NCBI RefSeq assembly: GCF_003991355.1
Contig: NZ_RCSU01000001.1
Span: 742,286 to 806,285 of the forward strand
DNA: 64,000 bases
Reading direction: 5' to 3'
From: Pseudoflavitalea rhizosphaerae
GTDB taxonomy: Bacteria; Bacteroidota; Bacteroidia; Chitinophagales; Chitinophagaceae
In this document: positions 46,035 to 55,093 of the stretch, piece after piece
Layout: each line of letters starts with the position of its first letter
Position numbering within the stretch: position 1 is the first letter of the stretch
Notes under the pieces: model-generated
The model's input: only the letters and a program-made list of their open reading frames with translations
Databases searched by the model: none
What the model was told of the DNA's origin: nothing
Position numbers and translations under genes: made by a program

Positions 46035-46706
46035 ATGACTACCAGGGCTATCCTAACAGGTTGTATTATTACAGGAATACTGATCTCCGGTTGCAAAACA
46101 TTGATACCCGTTCCACGGAACCTAAACACCATTCATACTACTGAAGTTGAAAAGGATATTGTAGATAAGATAGGGTTGGTTATGGACTCCTCCCAATCTT
46201 CCAATCCAACAACCATGGTATGCGGGAGCATCCCTCTCCCAAAATACCTGAAAGATTTGAATCAGAACGATATTTATACAAGTAACATTACATTGGCAAT
46301 GAACACAAGCCTGCAGGCATACGGTTTTTCCGGATCAATGGGGAAGAAAGACATTTTGATCGTTGCTTATCTTACTAAATTCAAAGACTATAATTGTGGC
46401 GGCGCTCAAAAAAGGGCATCCGTAGGAGTAAAATTATTTGTTCACGCATCTGAACTCAAAATAAAGGCAAACTCCCCAACGCTTCCCATGATCGCAGCAG
46501 CAGTGGAGCTGGGCCTGGCCAAGGCAGAATACCGGTTCCGGACTTTCGGCATCAATCCGGACGACTTCTACAGTAATCTTCCCAGCGCCTACTTCACCGT
46601 AGACACTTACTCGAAAGTGATTTCAGCGTACGACAACATTGTTCATTCCCTGAAAGATTCAACGGAAATAGATCCAATTATCAGTGATCCTCCTACTGCA
46701 AAATAA
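46035..46706 (+). CDS. Uncharacterised lipoprotein
   Basis: This 223-residue product has a clear lipoprotein signal (IITGILISGCKTL, Cys20). The remainder has no motif I recognise. It contains a strand-rich middle (ITLAMNTSLQAYGFSGSMGK, then KDILIVAYLTKF) and a patch of small residues (MIAAAVELGLAKAEYRFRTF). It stands alone, 165 bp before the sigma gene of locus 4, and its codon use and composition look like those of the neighbours. An envelope location is the only safe inference. Confidence 0.6.
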   Translation: MTTRAILTGCIITGILISGCKTLIPVPRNLNTIHTTEVEKDIVDKIGLVMDSSQSSNPTTMVCGSIPLPKYLKDLNQNDIYTSNITLAMNTSLQAYGFSGSMGKKDILIVAYLTKFKDYNCGGAQKRASVGVKLFVHASELKIKANSPTLPMIAAAVELGLAKAEYRFRTFGINPDDFYSNLPSAYFTVDTYSKVISAYDNIVHSLKDSTEIDPIISDPPTAK

Positions 46707-46871
46707 ACGGCTACTTTATTCATCCGTCATTTCCAATTCCTTTTTGACGCAATTTCTCCGATCTTATCTTTTTGTTACCAACGCCATGCAATAATTAGCA
46801 ATGCATAAAATAATCCACTTTTGTACCTTTAAATAGGATTCATCCAAATAAAGGATTATCTTTTTTCCACA

Positions 46872-47426
46872 ATGGCGCCTGTAACAAACAATGAATATGA
46901 ATTATTGGACCGGCTCAAACAGAACGATGAGTCGGCCTTTACTGCATTGTACAAAGCTTACTGGAAGCCGCTGTATTTCCTTGCATTCAAACATCTTCAA
47001 TCTTCACAATCGGCCGAAGAAATTGTACAGGAAGTATTCCTGACCCTCTGGGAAAAAAGAGCTGTACTCACCATTCACTCCCCCGCCATGTACCTGGCAG
47101 CGATGGTCCGCTATGCTGTGTACCGCTACATCGCAAAGGAAAAACAACACAGTAGAATCCCTGAAACCTCCGCCCATGAAGTGTTCCGTATAACACCTGA
47201 TTCCATGGACGATAAGCTGCTGCTGGATATGGTAGCCAAACTCAGCTCCCGCCTGCCGGAAAAATGCCGCATGGTTTTCATCAATTCCAAATTGCTGGAC
47301 CAGCCCATACAGGAGATCGCCCGGCAAATGAATATTTCTCCCAGGACCGCAGAAGCCCACCTGCAAAAAGCGCTGAAGATCATGCGCAGCCAACTCGGCA
47401 ATGTTTCATCCTTCTTCTTTCTTTAG
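46872..47426 (+). CDS. ECF RNA polymerase sigma factor (locus 4)
   Basis: The 184-residue factor has region 2 (YKAYWKPLYFLAFKHLQSSQ, then AEEIVQEVFLTLWEKR) and region 4 (QPIQEIARQMNISPRTAEAH). The ATG at 46872 gives MAPVTNNEYELL. It opens locus 4 on the plus strand, 109 bp before fecR. A TACCTTTA box at 46824-46831 resembles the -7 consensus but lies 40 bp upstream of the start, further away than in loci 1-3. Here too the C-terminus is hydrophobic (SSFFFL), though shorter than in loci 2 and 3. Confidence 0.93.
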   Translation: MAPVTNNEYELLDRLKQNDESAFTALYKAYWKPLYFLAFKHLQSSQSAEEIVQEVFLTLWEKRAVLTIHSPAMYLAAMVRYAVYRYIAKEKQHSRIPETSAHEVFRITPDSMDDKLLLDMVAKLSSRLPEKCRMVFINSKLLDQPIQEIARQMNISPRTAEAHLQKALKIMRSQLGNVSSFFFL

Positions 47427-47535
47427 GCTACGCCAATCCCCCCCATTGAATATTTTTTTACTTTTTTTTAGAAACCACTAAGTAGAAAGCGATCCGCTTT
47501 GACTCTTATATATAAAGGCATTTTTTGTACCTAAT

Positions 47536-48771
47536 ATGATCCCGGATAATATCAAGGAAATAGCCCGAAAATTTCTCAATGGCGAAGCCACTGAACAGGA
47601 ACTTTCCCTTTTGCATCAATGGTATGATAAATGGGAAGATGATGAAACGATTATTGAGGCCGGCACAGAATCTCCTGACCTGATCGAATCACGCATGTTA
47701 TCCCGCCTGCTGGACCAGATCAGGCAAAAGCAATCCAACCCTGCGGAACTGGTGGCATTACCGGGCCGCAAATGGTGGAAACTGGCCGTGGCAGCGGCTG
47801 TTATCATTGCATTGGGCGCAAGTCTTTTCATCTGGCAACAGCAGTTCAGCAGCAAAAAACACGCAGGTCAACCGGCCATGAAGGATTCAAGCTCCGTGAT
47901 CCGGCCGGGTATCGACAAAGCTTTACTGGTACTGGATAACGGCAAAGAACTGGTGCTGGATGATCAGGCAACAGGCATCATCACCCAACAGGGTAATACC
48001 ACCATCACTAACCAGCATGGGCAACTCAGTTATGATGGCGCCGCAGCTCAGCAAGGGAGTATCTATTACAATACTGTCAAAACCGGAAGAGGCAACCAGT
48101 ATCAATTGTTATTACCGGATGGAACAAAAGTTTGGTTGAACGCATCCTCCTCAATTCGCTTCGCCACCACTTTCAGCGAACAGGAACGGATAGTGGAGCT
48201 TACTGGCGAAGGATATTTTGAAGTGGCGAAAGACAGGAAACGGCCATTCAGAGTAATGCTGCCGAAAAACACCGGAGAAGAAGCAGCACACGCCGTTGAA
48301 GTGCTGGGAACAAATTTCAATATCATGGCCTACCAGGATGAGGCAGGCATCAAAACCACCCTGCTGGAAGGAAGTGTAAAAGTGAGCAGTCATCCATCAG
48401 CCACTGTACAGGGAACTGTTTCATCCACCATTCTGAAACCCGGTCAGCAGGCCATTATGCCGTTTGTAAACGATCAATCGGGCAAACTAACGGAAAACAA
48501 TATACGCATATCTACTGCAGACGTGGAAGAAGCAGTGGCCTGGAAGGATGGCTATTTCAGGTTCACGGATGCGCCCATCACAGCGGTAATGCGGCAGGCC
48601 GCCCGCTGGTATGATGTGGAAGTGGTTTACAATGGCAATATTAAGCAGGAGGTGTTCAGCGGAAGCATTCCAAGAACTGCGAACATCATGCAACTCATTA
48701 AGATTTTGGAACTGACAAAAACCGTAAAGATCAGGATCGAAGGAAGGAAACTAATTACATCGCCCTTCTAG
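47536..48771 (+). CDS. FecR-family anti-sigma factor (locus 4)
   Basis: This 411-residue protein has a cytoplasmic region of ~80 residues, a membrane span at about 82-100 (LAVAAAVIIALGASLFIW), a FecR domain with LPDGTKVWLNASSSIRFA, RIVELTGEGYFEV and VLGTNFNIMAY, and a DUF4974 tail (ITAVMRQAARWYDVEVVYN). It is the largest of the four because of an insert between FecR and DUF4974 (KVSSHPSATVQGTVSSTI). It should hold the sigma factor encoded upstream and respond to the SusC encoded 165 bp downstream, across a strong hairpin. Confidence 0.94.
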   Translation: MIPDNIKEIARKFLNGEATEQELSLLHQWYDKWEDDETIIEAGTESPDLIESRMLSRLLDQIRQKQSNPAELVALPGRKWWKLAVAAAVIIALGASLFIWQQQFSSKKHAGQPAMKDSSSVIRPGIDKALLVLDNGKELVLDDQATGIITQQGNTTITNQHGQLSYDGAAAQQGSIYYNTVKTGRGNQYQLLLPDGTKVWLNASSSIRFATTFSEQERIVELTGEGYFEVAKDRKRPFRVMLPKNTGEEAAHAVEVLGTNFNIMAYQDEAGIKTTLLEGSVKVSSHPSATVQGTVSSTILKPGQQAIMPFVNDQSGKLTENNIRISTADVEEAVAWKDGYFRFTDAPITAVMRQAARWYDVEVVYNGNIKQEVFSGSIPRTANIMQLIKILELTKTVKIRIEGRKLITSPF

Positions 48772-48828
48772 GCATTTCAACAGACCATCCTCATTCTATG
48801 GAACTTTTTGGTTTGTCCGGAAAAAAAG

Positions 48829-48853
48829 CCGGAGGTGTTTGAGCCACCTCCGG
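48829..48853 (+). promoter_or_regulatory. Strong hairpin in the fecR-susC gap, locus 4
   Basis: A perfect 9-bp stem (CCGGAGGTG at 48829-48837, CACCTCCGG at 48845-48853) sits midway between the fecR stop and the susC start. On the plus strand no T run follows (AATAATG), so it is unlikely to be a simple terminator. It may limit read-through or set the 5' end of a susC transcript. Confidence 0.55.
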
Positions 48854-48936
48854 AATAATGTCCGGGTAAACCCTGTATTGAACAACCGTATTAAAATTGA
48901 TCAGTTAACAAGTAAAAACCCAAACAAAGCAAAGGT

Positions 48937-51900
48937 ATGCAACTACATGCTTTTGACAAAGGCCGTATTAAACCGGTGTTTGTCGCTCATCAAACATTGC
49001 TGGCAATGAAGCTTACTGCAATCTTCCTGTTCTTTGCTTTCCTGCACGCGGGGGCAAATTCGTTCGCGCAGAAAGTAACTTACTCGGAAAAGAACGCATC
49101 CCTCCGGCAGGTATTCAAAGTGATCGAAAAACAAACAGGCTTCACTTTTTTTTACAACAACCGGACCCTGCATTCGGCAAAGAAGATTAGCATCAATGTG
49201 AAGGACGCCTCCCTTCAGCAGGTGCTTGCAGAATGTTTCCGGAACCAGCCACTCACCTACGTAATCCAGAACAACGTGATCATCGTCAGTGAAAAAGAAG
49301 AGGAACCTGAAGCGAATGAACCGCCCGCTGTTCCTCCCCTGAATATCCGCGGAAGGGTCATAGATCCGGAAGGCAATCCACTGGATGGTGTTTCTGTATT
49401 TGTAAAAGGAAAATCGAAAGGCACTACCACCGGCGCCGACGGCGTTTTCACCTTGAATGGCGTGGAAGAGAATGCAGTATTGCAGATCTCCTTCGTTGGT
49501 TACTCCACGCAAATGTACCCGGTGAAAGGCAATTCAACCATCACCATAACATTGCAAAAAGAGAACAGGCTGGAAGAAATGGTGGTAGTTTCTTATGGCC
49601 TTCAGAAGCGAAGAGAAATAGTTGGAGCAGTGGCAGAGATAAAAGCCAGTGAGCTCAAAGATCAGCCCGTTGGTACTTTTGCTGAAAGGCTGCAGGGGAA
49701 ACTGCCGGGCGTACAACTGGCGCAGACCAATGGCCGCCCGGGTCAGGGAATGGATTTCCGGATCCGCGGCGCGGCTTCCATCTCGGCCGGCAACAATCCG
49801 CTGATCGTTATCGATGGCTTACCAATCAACGGCAATACAGATGGCATCAATAATATCAATCCTGATGAAGTAGAAAGTTTTTCGGTGCTCAAAGATGCCG
49901 CTGCCACTGCCCTGTACGGATCGAGGGCTGCCAATGGCGTGATCCTGATCACCACTAAAAAAGGAAGGGCAGGATCAATGAAAATAGATTTCAGTGCTTC
50001 TTCCGGCGTAGCCAGTTATATGAAGAACCTGAAACCTGAAGTGATGAATGCAACTGAGCTGGCTACATACATGAAAGGATTCTATGAAGACAAAATAAAG
50101 TACGAAGGATATACCGGCGGTATTCCTGCCGAATACCAGGACCCTGAAAAGTATGGCGAAGGCACAGACTGGTACGGCCTGCTGTTGAGAAAAGCGCCGG
50201 TGCAGAATTATAGCATGAGCTTAACCACCGGAAGTGAAAAAGCGGTGCTCAGCCTGGTGGCCGGCTATTTCAATCAGGAAGGTATTCTGAAAAATACAGG
50301 CTACAAACGCTTCTCACTCCGCATCAATGCCGAGTTCAATATCAGCAAAGCCATCAAACTGGGCGCCAGCCTGGCTCCCAGCCTGCAACTGGAACACAAT
50401 ATCCGCCAGGGCGGTAATTTCAACTTCGACGGTCAGCGGCAGATCATCGCCAGTACGCTGATGATGCCGCCAATGGCGTCACCCTACAATCCCGACGGGT
50501 CGCTTACACTCGGCTATGCGGGTGGCTTCTCCAACCTTTTTACATGGGCCAACCCTCTCAGGCAGATCCAGGAAGTGAATGATGATGTTACAAGAGGCCG
50601 TCTGCTGAGCTCCGTATTTGCAGAATTCAAATTCCTGAAACATTTCAATTTCAGGTCCACCATATACGGCGATATCATCAGCATGACCCGCAAGAAATTC
50701 ATCCCTTCCACGTCAGTGGGTGGCTTCAACAATGTACCGATAGACAATGCGCCGGCCGGCAATAAATCCGCCATCGGTGAAGCAGGCACCAGTAACAACT
50801 ATGCCTGGATCAACGAGAATATCCTCACCTGGCAGAAAGATATCGGTGATGATCACTCGCTGAAAGTATTGGCTGGCTTCACTGCCCAACGCGCAAATGA
50901 TTATACCACCACGCTCACGGGCCGTGATTACCCAGACAATAAAATTCCTTACATCAGCGCAGCCACCAGGGTTACAGCCAGCACAGGCTCACAGGCATGG
51001 GCCTTATTGTCTTACCTGGGAAGCGTGGACTACAGTTTTAAAGGGAAATACCTGCTGCGCGCATCCGTACGCCGCGACGGTTCTTCCCGCTTCGGTTTCG
51101 CCAACCGTTATGGCACTTTCCCATCAGCAGGCATAGGCTGGATACTGAGTGACGAATCTTTCATGAAGAACCTGCCTGTGATCAGTTATCTGAAATTGCG
51201 CACCAGCTATGGTCTCACGGGTAACAACGAGATCGGCAACTATACTTCCATTCCACTGATCAGCACGGCCAATTACGTTTTCGGCAACACACTGGCGCCA
51301 GGCGCTGCACAAAGCACCCTGGGCAACTCATTGCTCAGTTGGGAGAAACAAAAACAGTTCGATATCGGCGCTGATCTCGGTTTTTTTAACGACCGGATTC
51401 TCCTCACCTACGATTATTATCACAAGTATACGGATGGCCTCCTGTACCGGGTGAACGTACCACGTTCTTCAGGTTTCGCGAATATTCAAACCAATGTTGG
51501 TACAATCAAATCATGGGGACATGAGTTCTCTCTCACATCAAAGAACCTGGTTGGAAAATTTGAATGGACCACCCATTTCAATATCAGCTTCGACAGGAAC
51601 CTTGTAGTAAAACTGGGAGCCAATGATGCGCCCATTGCAGCAAGCCCTTCCGTGGCCTTATCTGAATTTACGGACTGGCGTACGGAAGTAGGGCAACCAC
51701 TCGGCAACTTTTACGGATATGTATTCGACGGTGTATTCATGAACCAGGCAGAACTGGATAAAGGCCCCAAACATTCCACCTCTAAAGTAGGCACCGTAAG
51801 GATGAAGGACCTCAATGGCGACAATATGATCGATGCCGCCAACGACCGTACCTGGATCGGCAACCCCAACCCTGATTTCATTTTCGGTATGACCAATAGT

Positions 51901-52371
51901 TTCAGGTACCAGGGCTTCGATATGAGCATCTCACTGTCTGGCACATACGGGAATAAACTGAAGAACAGTATGGAAGAAAGCCTTTACAATATGGATGGGG
52001 TTTTCAATGGCCCTAAAGAATTACTGCAACGCTGGCGCTCTGAAGAGAACCCCGGCAACGGCAGGATACAACGAACCCTTGCTGGTTCCACTGTTCTGTC
52101 GCGGGCCGATAACTCCCTCTTCATTCACGATGCCTCGCACCTGACCATCAACAATATCACATTGGGCTATTCATTCAAGAGATCGTCCTGGATCAGTATT
52201 CTCCGGAACCTGCGCGTGTATGCAGGCGTTCAGAACGCTTACATCTTTACCAGCTATCCCGGAAATCCTGAAACCAGCTACAATGGACTGAATGGTATTT
52301 CACAAGGCGAGGACATCGGAGCTTACCCGGTTGCCAGGACCTTTACTTTCGGCCTTACCGCAGGATTCTAA
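48937..52371 (+). CDS. SusC/RagA TonB-dependent receptor with STN domain (locus 4)
   Basis: The 1144-residue receptor opens with a long n-region (MQLHAFDKGRIKPVFVAHQT) before the hydrophobic core MKLTAIFLFFAFLHAGA and cleavage at SFAQ. The STN domain is at about 54-120 (LRQVFKVIEKQTGFTFFYNN), the regulatory-like domain at 137-205 and the plug follows with VVVSYGLQKRREIVGAV and VLKDAAATALYGSRAANGV. The barrel ends ARTFTFGLTAGF. An ATG at 49006 could be used instead but would remove the n-region seen in other receptors here. It pairs with the SusD encoded 28 bp downstream and with the FecR upstream. Confidence 0.95.
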   Translation: MQLHAFDKGRIKPVFVAHQTLLAMKLTAIFLFFAFLHAGANSFAQKVTYSEKNASLRQVFKVIEKQTGFTFFYNNRTLHSAKKISINVKDASLQQVLAECFRNQPLTYVIQNNVIIVSEKEEEPEANEPPAVPPLNIRGRVIDPEGNPLDGVSVFVKGKSKGTTTGADGVFTLNGVEENAVLQISFVGYSTQMYPVKGNSTITITLQKENRLEEMVVVSYGLQKRREIVGAVAEIKASELKDQPVGTFAERLQGKLPGVQLAQTNGRPGQGMDFRIRGAASISAGNNPLIVIDGLPINGNTDGINNINPDEVESFSVLKDAAATALYGSRAANGVILITTKKGRAGSMKIDFSASSGVASYMKNLKPEVMNATELATYMKGFYEDKIKYEGYTGGIPAEYQDPEKYGEGTDWYGLLLRKAPVQNYSMSLTTGSEKAVLSLVAGYFNQEGILKNTGYKRFSLRINAEFNISKAIKLGASLAPSLQLEHNIRQGGNFNFDGQRQIIASTLMMPPMASPYNPDGSLTLGYAGGFSNLFTWANPLRQIQEVNDDVTRGRLLSSVFAEFKFLKHFNFRSTIYGDIISMTRKKFIPSTSVGGFNNVPIDNAPAGNKSAIGEAGTSNNYAWINENILTWQKDIGDDHSLKVLAGFTAQRANDYTTTLTGRDYPDNKIPYISAATRVTASTGSQAWALLSYLGSVDYSFKGKYLLRASVRRDGSSRFGFANRYGTFPSAGIGWILSDESFMKNLPVISYLKLRTSYGLTGNNEIGNYTSIPLISTANYVFGNTLAPGAAQSTLGNSLLSWEKQKQFDIGADLGFFNDRILLTYDYYHKYTDGLLYRVNVPRSSGFANIQTNVGTIKSWGHEFSLTSKNLVGKFEWTTHFNISFDRNLVVKLGANDAPIAASPSVALSEFTDWRTEVGQPLGNFYGYVFDGVFMNQAELDKGPKHSTSKVGTVRMKDLNGDNMIDAANDRTWIGNPNPDFIFGMTNSFRYQGFDMSISLSGTYGNKLKNSMEESLYNMDGVFNGPKELLQRWRSEENPGNGRIQRTLAGSTVLSRADNSLFIHDASHLTINNITLGYSFKRSSWISILRNLRVYAGVQNAYIFTSYPGNPETSYNGLNGISQGEDIGAYPVARTFTFGLTAGF

Positions 52372-52400
52372 AAATGCGAATTCCAAAATGTCAAATCAAA

Positions 52401-53951
52401 ATGAAAAAGATAATACTTTATATATTCATCCTGTTCTTCAGCCTGAGCTCCTGTAAGAAATTCCTGGTGGAAGCGCCGCGCACTGCACAGAACTCGGTTG
52501 ATTTTTTCAAGACCGAAAATGATTTCAATCTCGCTGTCAACGGCGCTTATGCGGCACTGAGAGATATCTATGGCTCCAAGTCTTCCTGGCTGATGGGAGA
52601 AATGAGATCAGACAATACGCATTATGATTACAAACCCTCTGATGGTTCACTGGCGGTTGTACAAAGAAGTGATGCAGCCAATTTCCTGAACGACAAATTC
52701 AGCGGACAGACCAGTGATAAATGGGTAAGGGCCTATGTAGCGATCTCCAGGGCCAATGCCATCCTTGACCAGGTAGATGCCGCATCTTTTTCTGCAGACA
52801 GCAAAAGGAAAATAGCAGGGCAGGCAAAATTCATCAGGGCGCTTTCTTATTTTGAACTGGTAAGATATTATGGTCAGGTGCCTATCTATGTTCATCTCAT
52901 CAATAACCCGGATGAGATCTATGTTCCCAAATCATCTGTGGCGCAGGTATATGACCTGATCATCTCTGATGCAAAGGATGCCATTGAAAAACTGGATGCT
53001 GCCACTTTTCCGCAAACAGGGGCAGCCACCAAAGGAGCAGCGCTCACACTGCTGGCAGATGCCTATATCAACCTGAAAAGGTTTCCGGAAGCAGAACCCC
53101 TGCTGAAAGAGGTAACACAACAGGGATACAGCCTGATGGCGAATTACGCAGATGTATTCACTCCCGCAAATAAGAACAACAAGGAATCGATCTTCGAAAT
53201 ACAATATAACTCCACGCTGGCAACGCCACAGTCGAGCAATTTTATTTACAATTTCATTCCCCGCATGTCCAACTCAACGGCCATCACAGGATTGAACCAG
53301 AATACCATTACTGATCTCGGCGGGTTCAATACACCTACGCAGGACCTGATCAGCAGTTTTGAAACAGACGACAACCGCCTGCCTGCCTCCATCGCCATTG
53401 CAGAAGGTACCTGGAACAGTTCCAATGATTTTGTGCCTGCTTCCAATACTGCCGGGTCTGCCGTGAAGAATATCGTTGGCTATACGCCGCCGCCCGGCAT
53501 GACCGGCAGGCCCTTCCCGAAAAAATTCCTGCACCCGCATACATTGCCCAACCAAACGAACAATAACTGGCCGGTTTATCGTTATGCAGAAGTATTGTTG
53601 TTGCTGGCGGAGACTTTGAATGAACAGAACAAACCCGTGGAAGCACTGCCCTATCTGAACCTTGTGAGAGACAGGGCTTTTGGCGCAGGCGTATCTCCGG
53701 TAACCACTGTTGATCAAACAGAGCTGCGCGCCATCATCCTGCATGAAAGAAGAGTGGAGCTGGCTTTCGAAAATAAAAGATGGATCGATCTTGTGCGTAC
53801 GGGTAATGCCATCTCTGTGATGACGGCATATGGTATAGCCATGAAAGCAGCAAACAATTATCTCCCTTCCAACTCCTTCAATATCACGGAGAGTAGTTTG
53901 CTGTTTCCTATCCCCTACACTGAAATAGAATTGAATCCGCTACTCGAGTAA
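52401..53951 (+). CDS. SusD/RagB-family outer-membrane lipoprotein (locus 4, first pair)
   Basis: This 516-residue lipoprotein starts at the ATG at 52401 (MKKIILYIFI); the in-frame ATG at 52374 adds nine polar residues and is less likely. The lipobox is SLSSC, followed by KKFLVEAPRTAQ. The helical core (IAGQAKFIRALSYFELVRYYG) and the C-terminal LHERRVELAFENKRWIDLVRTG block are standard. The C-terminus (LLFPIPYTEIELNPLL) is the usual SusD end. It should bind the ligand on the cell surface and hand it to SusC. Confidence 0.94.
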   Translation: MKKIILYIFILFFSLSSCKKFLVEAPRTAQNSVDFFKTENDFNLAVNGAYAALRDIYGSKSSWLMGEMRSDNTHYDYKPSDGSLAVVQRSDAANFLNDKFSGQTSDKWVRAYVAISRANAILDQVDAASFSADSKRKIAGQAKFIRALSYFELVRYYGQVPIYVHLINNPDEIYVPKSSVAQVYDLIISDAKDAIEKLDAATFPQTGAATKGAALTLLADAYINLKRFPEAEPLLKEVTQQGYSLMANYADVFTPANKNNKESIFEIQYNSTLATPQSSNFIYNFIPRMSNSTAITGLNQNTITDLGGFNTPTQDLISSFETDDNRLPASIAIAEGTWNSSNDFVPASNTAGSAVKNIVGYTPPPGMTGRPFPKKFLHPHTLPNQTNNNWPVYRYAEVLLLLAETLNEQNKPVEALPYLNLVRDRAFGAGVSPVTTVDQTELRAIILHERRVELAFENKRWIDLVRTGNAISVMTAYGIAMKAANNYLPSNSFNITESSLLFPIPYTEIELNPLLE

Positions 53952-54029
53952 CATAAATCAGGCTCTGCCAGTATCTGCACTACATAGCAACGATCACCTG
54001 AACTATTTCCATTTTAAAATCTTTCAAAT

Positions 54030-55082
54030 ATGACCCGGATAATTGTATCGCTGTCTATCCTGGCGCTGATCGTTTTTGCCTGTGGCAAAAGCGGATCGGC
54101 AGGAGATAACCCGCCGCCTGTGAACCCGCCGCCGCCAGCAGAAGACACGTTGAAAGGAATGATATTCACTACCAACAATTCCACCAAAAGCTTAGAAATG
54201 TATGATGCCGGTGTAAAGGACTGGAACAAACCGGAAGCAAAAAAATGGAGCTGGAGGCCTTCGGTCTCTGCCGGCTTCAGTACTGCGGAAAGCAATGCCT
54301 TCGCCGGAGGATCGGATGTCAGGCTCAGGAAAGTAAGGGACTGGAACAATGAAACATTCCTGTCGCTCACCGATACAAGGATGGCGGCCATCCTCACCTG
54401 GCCCGGAGCGGTCAGGAAATGGTCGCTTCCCATCGATGGCAACCTGCATGCCGCCGAGATTTTACCCAATGGCAATGTGGCGCTGGCTGCTTCAGATGGC
54501 AACTGGGTGCGTGTATATAGTTCATCCCAGGGCGCAGACAATTCCATATTTGCACAGTATGATCTGAATGCTTCGCATGCAGCCTTATGGGACCCTGCCT
54601 ACAACCTCTTATGGGTTACCGGACAGGACCCGCGAACGGGAGAACATATTCTCACAGCGCTCGAGATCAATGGCACGGCGGCAGCACCTGAACTGAAAGA
54701 GGCCACTGCCTACAGGGCTGTATTGCCTACAGCCTGGGGACATGATGTGTGGCCTTACTATGGAGATGTGAACCGTCTCTGGGTGAGTACTAACGGCGGC
54801 GTATACCTGTTCAATAAAACTACAAGATCTTTTGTTGTGGCGCCCGGCGGCTCCAACCGTTCTTTTGTAAAGGCAGTTGGCAATTATGCTGCCGGTGGCC
54901 TGCTGGTGCAAACAAGGCCCGATGCCAACAAATCACCCACACCAGCCGCCAGTTGCGGCCTCAACGGATGGGCCACCAGCACGGTAGATTTTTATACGCC
55001 TTCCGGCTCCCTGTACACCACACGCGTTGCGCCAGGCGCCTGTTTTTACAAAGCAAGGATCGATAGAGCAGATTATCAATAA
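54030..55082 (+). CDS. Beta-propeller-like lipoprotein, DUF6528-type, copy 1
   Basis: This 350-residue lipoprotein has lipobox VFAC, then a proline-rich linker (PPPVNPPPPAEDT) that would lift the domain off the membrane. The body repeats short Trp-rich strands: SLEMYDAGVKDWN, NGNVALAASDGNWVRVYSSS, HAALWDPAYNLLWVTGQD and WGHDVWPYYGDVNRLWVSTN. This pattern suggests a beta-propeller and resembles what I know of DUF6528 proteins. No catalytic motif is evident; a binding or lyase-like role is possible. It is 78 bp after susD and 11 bp before its paralogue. The lipoprotein call is firm; the family name is moderate. Confidence 0.7.
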   Translation: MTRIIVSLSILALIVFACGKSGSAGDNPPPVNPPPPAEDTLKGMIFTTNNSTKSLEMYDAGVKDWNKPEAKKWSWRPSVSAGFSTAESNAFAGGSDVRLRKVRDWNNETFLSLTDTRMAAILTWPGAVRKWSLPIDGNLHAAEILPNGNVALAASDGNWVRVYSSSQGADNSIFAQYDLNASHAALWDPAYNLLWVTGQDPRTGEHILTALEINGTAAAPELKEATAYRAVLPTAWGHDVWPYYGDVNRLWVSTNGGVYLFNKTTRSFVVAPGGSNRSFVKAVGNYAAGGLLVQTRPDANKSPTPAASCGLNGWATSTVDFYTPSGSLYTTRVAPGACFYKARIDRADYQ

Positions 55083-55093
55083 ACCTTTATATC

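Noticed and set aside
48829..48853. Intrinsic terminator between fecR and susC
   Set aside because: The T run is on the wrong side for plus-strand transcription, and no minus-strand gene ends there, so it is listed as a structural element only.
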